This document shows positions 7,246 through 15,183 of a stretch of 23,263 nucleotides of DNA, one piece after another. The notes below the pieces were generated by a model. It had not been told where the DNA came from and made no database searches. It was given only the letters and a program-made list of their open reading frames with translations. The DNA is from Spirochaetota bacterium (lineage in GTDB: Bacteria > Spirochaetota > Leptospiria > Turneriellales > Turneriellaceae). The position numbers and the translations under genes were made by a program. The stretch covers positions 1 to 23,263 of the forward strand of contig JAKQXK010000133.1 of assembly GCA_029561505.1 (NCBI GenBank), given 5' to 3'. Positions within the stretch are counted from its first letter, which is position 1. Every line of letters starts with the position of its first letter.

Positions 7246-7919
7246 AAGTTTATATCGCCGAAATCATCGGCACCGCGACGCTCGTTCTCTTCGGGTGTGG
7301 CAGCGCAGTTTTTGCCGGGGCAAATATCGGCCTCGTTGGCATTTCGCTCTCATTCGGGCTCGTGATCGTAGGTATGGCATATGCGATCGGCCCGATCAGC
7401 GGCTGCCACATCAACCCTGCCGTCAGCGTCGGCGCTTACGTCGCCGGGCGGCTCTCGGGCAAAAAGCTATTGGGTTACATAACCGCCCAATCACTCGGCG
7501 CAGTCATTGGCGCTTCGCTCGTTTATGCGATCGCAACCGGCGAACCGACTTACAAGCTTGCGGTCAATGGCCTAGGGCAAAACGGGTTCGGCGCAGGCTA
7601 CCAGGGCGGTTATAACATTGAATCAGCATTTCTCTTCGAGGCAATCGCGACGTTTCTTTTTGTGATAGTTGTGCTTGGTTCGACTTCAAGCGCAGCACCG
7701 AAAAAATTTGCTGGCCTCGCAATTGGCTTCTTTCTCGTGCTGATACACCTTGTGGGCATTCGCATCACGGGAGTTTCAGTGAATCCGGCGCGCAGTCTTG
7801 GGCCTGCGCTCTTTGTGGGTGGGCTGGCGATTTCGCAGCTTTGGCTGTTTATCGTCGCACCTGTCATCGGCGCTGCGTTTGCGGGTCTAATGTACCGTGC
7901 CGGCGTGCTCGAAGATTAA
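7242..7919 (+). CDS. aqpZ: Aquaporin Z-like water channel (MIP family)
   Basis: A 225-residue, six-helix major intrinsic protein of the inner membrane with both NPA boxes intact (CHINPAVS, residues 58-60; SVNPARS, residues 181-183). By alignment with E. coli AqpZ, the aromatic/arginine filter is Phe39, His169, Val178 and Arg184. Phe, His and Arg are the water-selective set, while the Thr normally at the third position is Val. The tail (QLWLFIVAPVIGAAFAGLMYR) also fits AqpZ better than glycerol facilitators. It conducts water during osmotic change. The start overlaps the EcsC gene by four bases and an outer-membrane barrel gene follows after 18 bases, so the three may form one operon. Confidence 0.9.
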   Translation: MKVYIAEIIGTATLVLFGCGSAVFAGANIGLVGISLSFGLVIVGMAYAIGPISGCHINPAVSVGAYVAGRLSGKKLLGYITAQSLGAVIGASLVYAIATGEPTYKLAVNGLGQNGFGAGYQGGYNIESAFLFEAIATFLFVIVVLGSTSSAAPKKFAGLAIGFFLVLIHLVGIRITGVSVNPARSLGPALFVGGLAISQLWLFIVAPVIGAAFAGLMYRAGVLED

Positions 7920-7937
7920 AGCAATCACCAAATAGCC

Positions 7938-9812
7938 GTGCGAATCTTTACCGCAGCTTCAAGCCCTGTGTGTCGTCTTGTTCTGTTTTATGGTTTTGCC
8001 ATTTCAGCGATGGCGCCGCTCTACGCGCAGCGCCTGAACCCCAAAGCAGCAAAAGAAACAGAAGAAAAGGCTGAGAAGACTAAACTGACAAAACCGGCAG
8101 CGGCCGACGAATTTGCCGTGCCGGCTCAAGCAACGCAGGGAGACGATCAGCCCAAACAGCCAGAAATGGTCAGGGCAAAAAAGCTCAAGGCTGACGGCGA
8201 AAAAGAAGCCGACGAACTACCGTTTGGTGCCCCCCAAATTGACAAGCGTGAGAATGTCTTTGGCGACAAAAAAGAAAAAGACGACATCATGAAGCGCATG
8301 GAATACCAAATCGGCTTCATCTCTGAGGGTGCGGGGTTCAATAACACAGACCTCAGAAAACTCGATGAGTCGACGGTGGCGACGATTCAGAACACCGACG
8401 ACAAGATGACGCTGGCTTTTTCGCGCTTCTATGTTAACCTGTTTTTTCCGCTGACTGATGACCTCTACTTTCGGGTCGACATCTTTAAGAACGGTTTCTG
8501 GGGCCACGACCAATTGGCCGGAGCTAGCTCGAACAACAGTTCTTCGTCGACTCCGGTTGGGGCCGACCCATTCAACTTCGGTGAACTCTATCTGCACTAC
8601 ATTATCTGGAAAAATGAGCGCAATGACGTTTCGATAAAGATTGGGCGCCAGTTCTTTGAAATTGGCGGTGAAATCTATGACTACTTTCTGAAAGACTATC
8701 TCGATGCCGTCACCGTCAATTACGCCAATTCAATGATTGGCGGCTTTCGCGTCATGGCGTTCGACGCTTTTCAGCTCGGTGCCGACCCGACGCTGCATGC
8801 AAACTACGTGCGCTTCTTCTCTCATGACAACCAGCGGGTACGCTATTTTGACGGCGATACGAACGTATTGCGCGCAGGCTTCGTCTACGATTCGCGCAAC
8901 CTGTTAAACTGGAAAGGCCCGCTCTCGGGCGACATGCTGCAAAACAAGCTCTATGCTTTTGGCGCGCGCTACGGCGCAGTGAGCCGCGGTGGTTCAGACA
9001 GGTCAAACCTCGGTGCATCTGGCAATTTCGCAGATAACGACTTCAATATGATGTTCGGCACCCGCTTTCTGCTGAATCTGCCACGAAAGCGTTACGTCAT
9101 TAAGACCTTTTTTGATGCCGCGATGTCGACAGGCATCGACCGCCGTTTACCCACTGCAGCCAATGAAAGTCAGGATGTCGACACCAACGGCTACGGCATC
9201 GGTGGCGGGGGCAGCCTCGAGCTGCCGCGCGTTGTCTCTGCGCTCGACCTCGATTTCAACGTTGACGGTCTCTATGCTTCGGGCAGCAAATATGATCAGA
9301 ACGGCAACCAAACCTCGCACGGGTTCACCAGCTTCAAAGGCAGCCGTCTCGGCGGTTTGATCATGAGCAAGTTCTATGGCGTGCGGCCGACCAGCTATAC
9401 AGATTCTGCCGGCATCGGTGATTTTGCGCACGACTACGAGCGCAAAGCAGCCACCGCTTTTGGTCACATTGGCGTCGGCGCGACGCTTTGGCAGAAGCTG
9501 CGATTTGGTCTGGACTATTGGCTAGCCATCGATACCGGCAGCAGCCAGCTCTACGAACAGGCGCGTGCAGCCGGCACTACGTCATCGATCACGAGTACGG
9601 TGCTCAAAGCTCAAGATCGCCTGGGCAAAATGCTGGGGCAAGAGATCAACTTTTCGACAGACTTTGCGGTAAACAAATTCTGGACCCTCTACTTTAAGGT
9701 TGGCATCTTTTTGCCAGGTTCTTTCTATTCAACCCCCGGTGTCGTGACCGATACACCCTATGGCACCGACAACGCCATGGGCGTGCAGCTTGGGTCAAAA
9801 CTGATATTTTAA
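7938..9812 (+). CDS. Large outer-membrane beta-barrel protein, porin-like
   Basis: A 624-residue exported protein. GTG 7938 is chosen because it gives a full signal peptide (CRLVLFYGFAISAMAPLYAQ) that later starts would lose; no clear ribosome binding site is seen. After cleavage comes a low-complexity Lys/Glu/Ala/Pro stretch to about residue 115, a likely periplasmic linker. Alternating amphipathic strands with aromatic girdles follow (FSRFYVNLFFPL, DLYFRVDIFKNGFWGH, VSIKIGRQFFEIGGEIYDYF). The protein ends GVQLGSKLIF; a terminal Phe is the classic BAM-recognised end of outer-membrane barrels. The middle resembles porins of the alginate-export or OprB-like type only loosely. Substrate unknown. 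A non-specific or solute porin is the best guess. Confidence 0.75.
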   Translation: MRIFTAASSPVCRLVLFYGFAISAMAPLYAQRLNPKAAKETEEKAEKTKLTKPAAADEFAVPAQATQGDDQPKQPEMVRAKKLKADGEKEADELPFGAPQIDKRENVFGDKKEKDDIMKRMEYQIGFISEGAGFNNTDLRKLDESTVATIQNTDDKMTLAFSRFYVNLFFPLTDDLYFRVDIFKNGFWGHDQLAGASSNNSSSSTPVGADPFNFGELYLHYIIWKNERNDVSIKIGRQFFEIGGEIYDYFLKDYLDAVTVNYANSMIGGFRVMAFDAFQLGADPTLHANYVRFFSHDNQRVRYFDGDTNVLRAGFVYDSRNLLNWKGPLSGDMLQNKLYAFGARYGAVSRGGSDRSNLGASGNFADNDFNMMFGTRFLLNLPRKRYVIKTFFDAAMSTGIDRRLPTAANESQDVDTNGYGIGGGGSLELPRVVSALDLDFNVDGLYASGSKYDQNGNQTSHGFTSFKGSRLGGLIMSKFYGVRPTSYTDSAGIGDFAHDYERKAATAFGHIGVGATLWQKLRFGLDYWLAIDTGSSQLYEQARAAGTTSSITSTVLKAQDRLGKMLGQEINFSTDFAVNKFWTLYFKVGIFLPGSFYSTPGVVTDTPYGTDNAMGVQLGSKLIF

Positions 9813-9818
9813 GTTATG

Positions 9819-9851
9819 CTGACCATGGCGGACACAGTCCGCGATGGTTAG
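9819..9851. terminator. Hairpin between convergent genes, possible bidirectional terminator
   Basis: The arms 9819-9833 and 9837-9851 pair over 15 positions, with one G-G mismatch and one G-U pair, around a 3-base ACA loop. The hairpin lies just past the porin stop and covers the hslO stop. No T-run follows on either strand, so termination is plausible but not canonical. Confidence 0.45.
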
Positions 9852-10744
9852 GGTAGCAACCTTGCTTCGACTTCAGAGCGGGGATAATGGAACACATTGG
9901 CGCAGTAGCCACATTTCACTTCAAGTTCTTGCAGGTCGCCAAAAACTTCTTCGATGTCGCGTTTGGCTAAGTCGACGATGCGCTCAAGGTAACCTTCACG
10001 GTTGCAGCGGCAGCGGTAGACCAGAGAGGTCTCAGAGGTCTGAATCCACTGTTCACCGGGATAGATGTCGTCGAGCAGATCCATTACGTCTTTTACGGCG
10101 TTATCGCTGAAATATTCGGTGAGTGATTCGAGTCTTTCGAGGTTGTCAGTGATGATAAATTTTCGGTCGTCAGAGACGCCCGGCAGCGCTTCAATGAGCA
10201 GCCCGAAGCATTTGTCGGCGACTACCCCGCGCTCGGCATCGGGGCAGAGGCGAGTTCCCGTCAGCATCAGCGTTGAAATCTGTTCGCTTTCATGCAAGTA
10301 TTGCTGCACCAGATTGGGTATAGAGTTGCTCTTGCTGCCGACGGTACTGCGCATCTGTTCAGCCACCTGAGGATATCTCTTCGTTACGACTAACTTGGCC
10401 GAAAGCACGTCGGCATCGACTGCGTTGGTATTCTGCACTTCTTGAATGGCATCAAAAGGCTGGCACGCCGCGCGAAATATGCCTTCGGGCGTGGCCTCGA
10501 CGATGAGGCTGCGAAAGAATTTTTCTGTAGAAACTTCGAGCGTAATGTCGTGCAGATCGCGAAAGAGCGACGCCAGCAGGTTCGTGCAGACCGTGAGTTC
10601 GCTGAACTGGTAAAGAACCCGGCTATCGACTTTAATTTGTGCCGTAGCGGCGTTGATCGCTTCAGCGGCGCTGACAAAAACTGCACGAAAATCGGCGCCT
10701 CGCGTATGAAAAGACATGCTGTGCGATTGTTTTTTCTGCGGCAT
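9848..10744 (-). CDS. hslO: Redox-regulated chaperone Hsp33
   Basis: A 298-residue protein matching Hsp33, a cytosolic holdase switched on by oxidative unfolding. The C-terminal zinc-redox module is intact: Cys245-x-Cys247 (YRCRCNRE) and Cys278-x-x-Cys281 (VKCGYC), spaced about 30 residues apart as in the family. The N-terminal domain (about 1-190) carries expected features such as LMLTGTRLCPDAERGVVADKC. Those two extra Cys are not part of the zinc site. Length is normal (E. coli about 292). It is the last gene of an apparent four-gene minus-strand operon, 15 bases after mnmC2. Start is ATG 10744, with a second Met at residue 10 as an alternative. Confidence 0.9.
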   Translation of the reverse strand: MPQKKQSHSMSFHTRGADFRAVFVSAAEAINAATAQIKVDSRVLYQFSELTVCTNLLASLFRDLHDITLEVSTEKFFRSLIVEATPEGIFRAACQPFDAIQEVQNTNAVDADVLSAKLVVTKRYPQVAEQMRSTVGSKSNSIPNLVQQYLHESEQISTLMLTGTRLCPDAERGVVADKCFGLLIEALPGVSDDRKFIITDNLERLESLTEYFSDNAVKDVMDLLDDIYPGEQWIQTSETSLVYRCRCNREGYLERIVDLAKRDIEEVFGDLQELEVKCGYCANVFHYPRSEVEARLLP

Positions 10745-10759
10745 GGTTTGTAGATCGCG

Positions 10760-11728
10760 CTAAACGGAATTCACATCGGCGGCGCGCAGCTTGCCGATAT
10801 TCTCACGGGGTATAAAGCGTGCTGGCGTCAAACCGCATATCAAATTTCTATCCTCGTCATCTATGCCCGCGAGCCATGCCGCGAACTTTGTGGCAAGGTA
10901 GGGCGCGTACGTCATTGCATGATAGCCCATTGCGGTAAAAAAATACGGCTGCGGATTCGGGCCGGGAAGGCACCCTACGACTGGCAGCCGGTCGCGCGAA
11001 GCCAGACGCACGCCGCCGAAAAGATATGCCCTTTTCTTTTCATACATCAGCGTCGCACGCGCTTCGGCTTCTGCAGTTGTTTCGCCGTTGCGGTGGATAA
11101 ACGCGGCGCGGCTGCCATGCCGCATAAAGTTTGTCGCTGCAGCAAGTCGCGTGACATCTTCTGGCGGGAAAAACGGATCTGAATTGACGTTGCCAAAGTA
11201 GGTTTCACCACCCGCAATTGGCTGGGCAGCACCGGGCATTATGGCATTCAATGCGTTCTGAGTCGCCTGGCCTGTCGCGATAAAAAAAGCCGAAAAGCCC
11301 AAATGCCGGGCTTCTGCAAAATCGATGCTCTTGCGAACAAACTGGACGTCTCTTTGATCTAAATAATCGCGCAGGTCGCGCAGGTATGGGCGCGTGCGTA
11401 TGGTAAAGAATGTTCCGTAGCCGCCTTCGTGCCTCTGCACTGAACGCGCTGAAAATGGCAGCTGCGTATACCATGCCCGCGACCAGGTCGTTGCCCTCTG
11501 CCAGAGTTCAGGGCGTGGCTTCGACGCGTGGCAAGCGTGCATCATCGGAACCCGCAACCCGCCGCAACATTCTGGGTCAAAAACGGATACACGATAACCG
11601 TGGCCAACAAGAGCCGCTGCAAGGTGCAGGCCGCTGATGCCGGCACCCGCGATTGCAACCTGGCTGCCTTTTTGCAGGCTGCCAAGACCCTTACGCCATA
11701 ACAGATCATGAAATTCCTGGCGCTTCAC
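10760..11728 (-). CDS. mnmC2: FAD-dependent tRNA wobble-uridine oxidoreductase (MnmC C-terminal half as a separate protein)
   Basis: About 322 residues, DAO-type FAD oxidoreductase. The dinucleotide motif VAIAGAGISGLHLAAAL (GxGxxG at about 28-33) begins the fold. The segment FGGVRLASRDRLPVVGCLPGP, then FTAMGYHAMTYAPYLA and NLICGLTPARF, match the C-terminal domain of MnmC. That domain removes the carboxymethyl group from cmnm5(s2)U34 to give nm5(s2)U34 in tRNA. In E. coli it is fused to the methyltransferase; here it is separate. I chose GTG 11728 because it overlaps the mnmD TGA in the four bases GTGA, indicating coupling. The frame remains open to 11821, within mnmD, so a longer form cannot be excluded. 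Confidence 0.83.
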   Translation of the reverse strand: MKRQEFHDLLWRKGLGSLQKGSQVAIAGAGISGLHLAAALVGHGYRVSVFDPECCGGLRVPMMHACHASKPRPELWQRATTWSRAWYTQLPFSARSVQRHEGGYGTFFTIRTRPYLRDLRDYLDQRDVQFVRKSIDFAEARHLGFSAFFIATGQATQNALNAIMPGAAQPIAGGETYFGNVNSDPFFPPEDVTRLAAATNFMRHGSRAAFIHRNGETTAEAEARATLMYEKKRAYLFGGVRLASRDRLPVVGCLPGPNPQPYFFTAMGYHAMTYAPYLATKFAAWLAGIDDEDRNLICGLTPARFIPRENIGKLRAADVNSV

Positions 11729-12453
11729 GGTTTGCGACCCACAAGCATTTCGCGCTTGCCGGCGAACCCCGGCACCTTCTCTACCAGAAAACCGGCGTTT
11801 ACCAGATTGCGCCGCACCCAACCCGCAGAGCTGTAGGTTGAAAACGTGCCGGCCGGTTTGGTTAGCGCGAACGCGCGGTTGAATACATTATCGCTCCACA
11901 TTGCTGCATTCTTTGCCGGTGAGAAGCCGTCGAAGTACCATGCATCGGCCGAAAAGGTGGCCTCTGTTAAGAAAGAGAGTACGTCGCCGTGGTATACCTC
12001 ACCCCCCCGGCCCCCCTCTCCATTATATGGAGAGGGGGGAGGTTGAGAGGTTTCATTGTAGCTCCCGAGATGCGTTTTGGCTCCCCTCTCCACGATGTGG
12101 AGAGGGGCTGGGGGTGAGGTAAACTCCGCTCGACAAATTTTTAACTGCGCAGCTAAAGCCTTCACTGCGGCCTCGTCGGGAAAATTCTCCTCAACGGAAT
12201 AATACCGCAGCTTATACAGGCAATCCACCTGCTTGGCCGCATGCATGGTCAGAGCGTAGTTCAGACCAAAACCAAACCCCAATTCTGCCACGGTAAAGCT
12301 TTCTGATTCGCAAATGCGCTTCGCGATGCGATTGGCTTCGATAAAGACGAACTGCTTTTCGGCTTCAGGGTCAGCCTGGCTGAAGTAAATGTCGTCGTAA
12401 ATGGTTGAGTAGAATTGCTGCACTTCTCTCGCTAAGCGCAGGTGAGGCGTCAC
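11725..12453 (-). CDS. mnmD: tRNA 5-aminomethyl-2-thiouridine methyltransferase (MnmD), carrying a repeat-derived insert
   Basis: A 242-residue SAM-dependent methyltransferase. The SAM loop is [12 protein letters not shown] (57-68), and YSVEEN follows. The catalytic and signature block is [19 protein letters not shown] (170-188), followed by [17 protein letters not shown] and [11 protein letters not shown]. All are diagnostic of MnmD, which methylates nm5(s2)U34 to mnm5(s2)U34 in tRNA. Residues about 112-153 have no family counterpart: they are Pro/Gly-rich and encoded by a palindromic repeat element inserted in frame, just before the strand [10 protein letters not shown]. The start is GTG 12453, overlapping the speD stop as GTGA; the end overlaps mnmC2 the same way. 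All core motifs survive, so the enzyme is probably active. Confidence 0.85.
   Translation of the reverse strand: MTPHLRLAREVQQFYSTIYDDIYFSQADPEAEKQFVFIEANRIAKRICESESFTVAELGFGFGLNYALTMHAAKQVDCLYKLRYYSVEENFPDEAAVKALAAQLKICRAEFTSPPAPLHIVERGAKTHLGSYNETSQPPPSPYNGEGGRGGEVYHGDVLSFLTEATFSADAWYFDGFSPAKNAAMWSDNVFNRAFALTKPAGTFSTYSSAGWVRRNLVNAGFLVEKVPGFAGKREMLVGRKP
11996..12120. repeat. REP/BIME-like double palindrome inserted within the mnmD coding sequence
   Basis: Two related units face each other. Hairpin 1 is a perfect 13-bp stem (12011-12023 with 12027-12039, CCCCCCTCTCCAT arm). Hairpin 2 is a perfect 11-bp stem (12083-12093 with 12097-12107, CCCCTCTCCAC arm). The outer ends 11996-12006 and 12110-12120 also pair (11 bp, ACCTCACCCCC arm). 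The unit shape, CCTCACCCC then GCCCCTCTCC-loop-GGAGAGGGG, resembles palindromic repeats I have seen in many bacterial genomes, usually between genes. Here it is read through in the mnmD frame with no stop codon. Confidence 0.82.
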
Positions 12454-13274
12454 ATTTTCGGAATATTGCGGCCGTAAAAGATCTCGTTCATCTCTTTCTT
12501 AAGACTTTGCTTTATTTTCTTTTTGTCACCAGGCGCAAAATCTTTCTTGGCTGAGCCAAAGAGATAGTTATCAAGATCAAATTCTTTCAGAATCATTTTT
12601 GTATGAAAAATATTCTCTTGGTAGATGTTGATGTCGACCATCTGGTACATCTGGCGCAGGTCTTCAGAAATAAAATTCTGAATTGAGTTAATCTTGTGGT
12701 CGATGAAGTATTTCTTGCCGTCAACGTCGCGTGTGAAACCGCGCACCCGGTAATCGCTCATGACGATGTCAGGGCTGAACGAATGCAGCAGGTAGTTCAG
12801 AGCTTTCAGAGGCGAAATTTGGCCGCAGGTTGAAACGTCGATGTCGGCCCTAAATGTGCTGATGCCGTGGTCTGGGTGGCTTTCAGGGTACGTATGTACT
12901 GTAATGTGGCTTTTGTCAAGGTGCGCGACGACTGCCTCTGATTCGGGGCCGGGTATCTCGTTGTCGGTATCGAAACGGTTGCGCTGCTCGATTTCGAGGT
13001 GATTTTCTGAAACCAGCATGGTCACCGAAGCACCCTGTGGGTCGTAGTCTTGTGAGGCAATATTCAGAATATTGGCGCCAATGATTTTCGCCACATTTGT
13101 CAGAATCTCGGTAAGGCGTTCAGCGTTATACACTTCGTCGATATATTCGATATATGCCCGCTGGTTTTTGGGGCTGACCGCGTAACAAATGTCGTACATG
13201 TTGAAGCTCAGGGTTTTCGTGAGGTTGTTGAAACCGTAAAGCTTGAGCTTTTTTTTCAGGGGCTTGATTTTCAT
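12450..13274 (-). CDS. speD: S-adenosylmethionine decarboxylase proenzyme, E. coli class
   Basis: A 274-residue protein closely similar throughout to E. coli SpeD (264 aa): [90 protein letters not shown] and [10 protein letters not shown]. Self-cleavage between Lys121 and Ser122 (LDKSHI) should make the pyruvoyl cofactor. The enzyme makes decarboxylated SAM, the aminopropyl donor for spermidine; the partner SpeE is not in the window. It leads the minus-strand operon and overlaps mnmD by GTGA. Its neighbours also use SAM or modify tRNA, but that link is only suggestive. ATG 13274 is chosen by alignment; there is no clear ribosome binding site, and a GC-rich palindrome lies just upstream. Confidence 0.95.
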   Translation of the reverse strand: MKIKPLKKKLKLYGFNNLTKTLSFNMYDICYAVSPKNQRAYIEYIDEVYNAERLTEILTNVAKIIGANILNIASQDYDPQGASVTMLVSENHLEIEQRNRFDTDNEIPGPESEAVVAHLDKSHITVHTYPESHPDHGISTFRADIDVSTCGQISPLKALNYLLHSFSPDIVMSDYRVRGFTRDVDGKKYFIDHKINSIQNFISEDLRQMYQMVDINIYQENIFHTKMILKEFDLDNYLFGSAKKDFAPGDKKKIKQSLKKEMNEIFYGRNIPKM

Positions 13275-13288
13275 TATTGGGTTTAGCT

Positions 13289-13303
13289 GCCGCGGCCCGC
13301 GGC
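13289..13303 (-). promoter_or_regulatory. GC-rich palindrome in the speD leader
   Basis: GCCGCGG-C-CCGCGGC, a 7-bp perfect palindrome around one central base, ends about 14 bases upstream of the speD start. If transcribed it would sit where a ribosome binding site is expected, and none is visible. A translational control hairpin or a protein operator are both possible; the role is unproven. Confidence 0.35.
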
Positions 13304-13385
13304 TGACGGCTGATCGGGCAGAAAAAACAGGGGGTCAATTCTATTTGGGCATGCAAGGTCTGTCGGCTAGCCCCGTGGTAAAGTG

Positions 13386-13415
13386 TTGACGCCCTATTTT
13401 CAGTAGCCGTATTCA
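13386..13415 (+). promoter_or_regulatory. Possible sigma-70 type promoter for the outer-membrane barrel gene
   Basis: TTGACG (13386-13391) and TATTCA (13410-13415) are 18 bases apart. This resembles -35/-10 boxes and would give a leader of about 90 bases. The leader holds a small hairpin (13440-13445 with 13451-13456, CGGCAT / ATGCCG). Consensus match is moderate only. Confidence 0.35.
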
Positions 13416-13510
13416 CGCTTAGACAGGCTTGTAAACTTTCGGCATAGGCCATGCCGATACTTTAAGGGCACATTCCTGATTTTGCGCAAAAAATTTTGAA
13501 GAGGTATTGA

Positions 13511-14338
13511 ATGAAAAAAATTCTGGCAATATTTCTTTCGGCAGGTTTCAGCGTTGCACTGTTCGCACAGGCAGCGGGGACAGACCCGAAAGATTCTAAA
13601 GTTATCGTAGTTGAGGGCGAACAAGGCCCACAATCAACTCCAGTGGTGCGTACCATCACAACCAAAAAAGGTTACGCAACAACTACAACAGTTCCCGAAA
13701 CTGTAACAACCGTGACAGCCCCTGAAAAGGTGCTCGTGCGTGAAGGCCTGCTTACCTGGCTTAGCATAGGTCTGCGCAGCTCGATCGACTATCACCTGAC
13801 ACCCAAAGAGGGCTCGCTGAGCTGCCTTTGGCTCTACGGCGAACTCTATAACACGAGCTGGGGAATCCAGGCAGGTGTCGGTTACCTGTGGACACCAGTT
13901 ACAACATACACAAGCCAGCTTGGCACAGTGTTTAACGGAACTGGTTCACGTGGTTATGTGACTTTTGACCTAATCGGTAAGTATTACTGGTGGTTCGCTC
14001 GCTTTTGGTGGGTAGGCGCAGGTGCAAACTATGCGGCACTGCTCGGTGGCCAGCTGAAATGGTACGACTCTGCAACCGCAGCAGCGGCAGCAGCCTCTGC
14101 AACTAACCCAACTGATGCAACGCAGCAAGCTGGTTATGCGCGCTGGGCAGACATCAATGCCGGCGGCGGTGTGCTCTACGCTCAAGTAGGTACTGGTCTT
14201 AAGATCGCAATGGGCAATGGCTTCAATGTTGTAAACTTTGAGCCTGAGTTTCGCGCTCTGATTCCACTCAATGCGCCGACAGGTTACGGTACAATTCTCC
14301 GTTTCAACGTCGGTTTCTCATACGCATTCGGTCTTTAA
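13511..14338 (+). CDS. Outer-membrane beta-barrel protein of unknown function
   Basis: A 275-residue exported protein that I cannot place in a named family. The signal peptide MKKILAIFLSAGFSVALFAQ is followed by a Thr/Val-rich segment to about residue 75 (RTITTKKGYATTTTVPETVT), likely extended. After that come alternating amphipathic strands rich in Tyr, Trp and Gly (LWLYGELYNTSWGIQAGVGY, FDLIGKYYWWFARFWWVGAG, LRFNVGFSYAFGL), consistent with a small 8- to 12-strand barrel. An Ala-rich patch near 190-205 is probably a surface loop. The ribosome binding site GAAGAGG (13498-13504) is the best in the window and a strong terminator follows, so this looks like a well-expressed single-gene unit. Confidence 0.75.
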   Translation: MKKILAIFLSAGFSVALFAQAAGTDPKDSKVIVVEGEQGPQSTPVVRTITTKKGYATTTTVPETVTTVTAPEKVLVREGLLTWLSIGLRSSIDYHLTPKEGSLSCLWLYGELYNTSWGIQAGVGYLWTPVTTYTSQLGTVFNGTGSRGYVTFDLIGKYYWWFARFWWVGAGANYAALLGGQLKWYDSATAAAAAASATNPTDATQQAGYARWADINAGGGVLYAQVGTGLKIAMGNGFNVVNFEPEFRALIPLNAPTGYGTILRFNVGFSYAFGL

Positions 14339-14386
14339 TGACCATTTATCTGTGTGAGCCTGGCTCACGCAGAAAAACAAATAAAG

Positions 14387-14408
14387 AAGCCCCGCAAGGG
14401 GCTTTTTT
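14387..14408 (+). terminator. Rho-independent terminator after the outer-membrane barrel gene
   Basis: AAGCCCC (14387-14393), a GCAA tetraloop and GGGGCTT (14398-14404) run into six T residues (14403-14408). This is a canonical intrinsic terminator. A second small hairpin (GTGAGCC / GGCTCAC, about 14354-14368) lies just upstream. Confidence 0.9.
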
Positions 14409-14508
14409 ATTTCCCGGCTGTGTCTTTCATGGCGGTTGGATATATACCGGTGCGCCGGTGGCCTTGAAATTCAAAGCTACACCGCAGAACCGTAAACACA
14501 CTTAATCC

Positions 14509-15183
14509 ATGAGCGATGCCAAATTCGGTGCTGTCACGGCAGCGGCTTCTATTGCCGCCAAGAATGCCGTGCTCTACGCCCGCCAAAAAAACCTGATTGA
14601 ACAGCACGATATTGCTAAACTCATTCTGCGCGCCGCGTGGCCCGAGGCGCAAACGAGCGACAAAACGCAACAAGGCGTACTCTATAAAGACGGTATATCT
14701 CCCGTCGCTGTTGACATGCCAAGTTTTATCGTGGCAAAAGAAAATCTTCTGCAGGTTGTCGAATTCTTGCGGACGGCTGATGACTTTCGTTATGACTTCT
14801 TGCTCGACCTCACTGCGGTAGACTATCTGGGTTCACCCCGTGAACAAGACGCGGTCGAAAATGCCGGTTGCCGCTTTCAGATCGTATACCTCGTGCGATC
14901 AATGGATGCAGACCGTCGCACGGCGACATTCAGAATTTCCGTGCCCGTCAACGAAGGCGACGAAGTGCCCACTCTCACTTCGGTGTGGCCGGGGGCGAAC
15001 TGGCCTGAGCGCGAAGTCTTCGACCTTATGGGCATTCGCTTTGCCGGACACCCTAACATGCGCCGCATTGTACTGCCCGAAAACTTTCGCGGGCATCCGC
15101 TGCGCAAAGACTTTCCGGTGAAGGGCATCGGCGAAGATTATCTGATCGAAGACCTGTTGTACAAACGGCGCAACGTCGATTGA
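14509..15183 (+). CDS. nuoC: NADH-quinone oxidoreductase subunit C
   Basis: A 224-residue protein. The C-terminal block WPEREVFDLMGIRFAGHPNMRRIVLPENFRGHPLRKDFP is the 30-kDa subunit signature of complex I. Upstream, FRYDFLLDLTAVDYLG and FQIVYLVRSM match the NuoC fold. The first ~45 residues are an Ala-rich helical leader. NuoC belongs to the peripheral arm of respiratory complex I and links NuoB/NuoD to the iron-sulfur subunits. Unusually, nuoB and nuoD are not beside it: the gene leads a run of purine genes and stops two bases before purC. The other complex I genes must be elsewhere. The gene is intact; ATG 14509 has no strong ribosome binding site. Confidence 0.9.
   Translation: MSDAKFGAVTAAASIAAKNAVLYARQKNLIEQHDIAKLILRAAWPEAQTSDKTQQGVLYKDGISPVAVDMPSFIVAKENLLQVVEFLRTADDFRYDFLLDLTAVDYLGSPREQDAVENAGCRFQIVYLVRSMDADRRTATFRISVPVNEGDEVPTLTSVWPGANWPEREVFDLMGIRFAGHPNMRRIVLPENFRGHPLRKDFPVKGIGEDYLIEDLLYKRRNVD

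Noticed and set aside
10760..11821. A longer mnmC2 starting at 11821
   Set aside because: The extra 31 residues are basic, lie entirely within the end of mnmD, and precede no conserved fold. The GTGA overlap gives a better start.
11725..12453. mnmD as a pseudogene disrupted by the repeat insertion
   Set aside because: The frame stays open through the insert, all SAM-binding and catalytic motifs are present on both sides, and coupling overlaps at both ends are kept.
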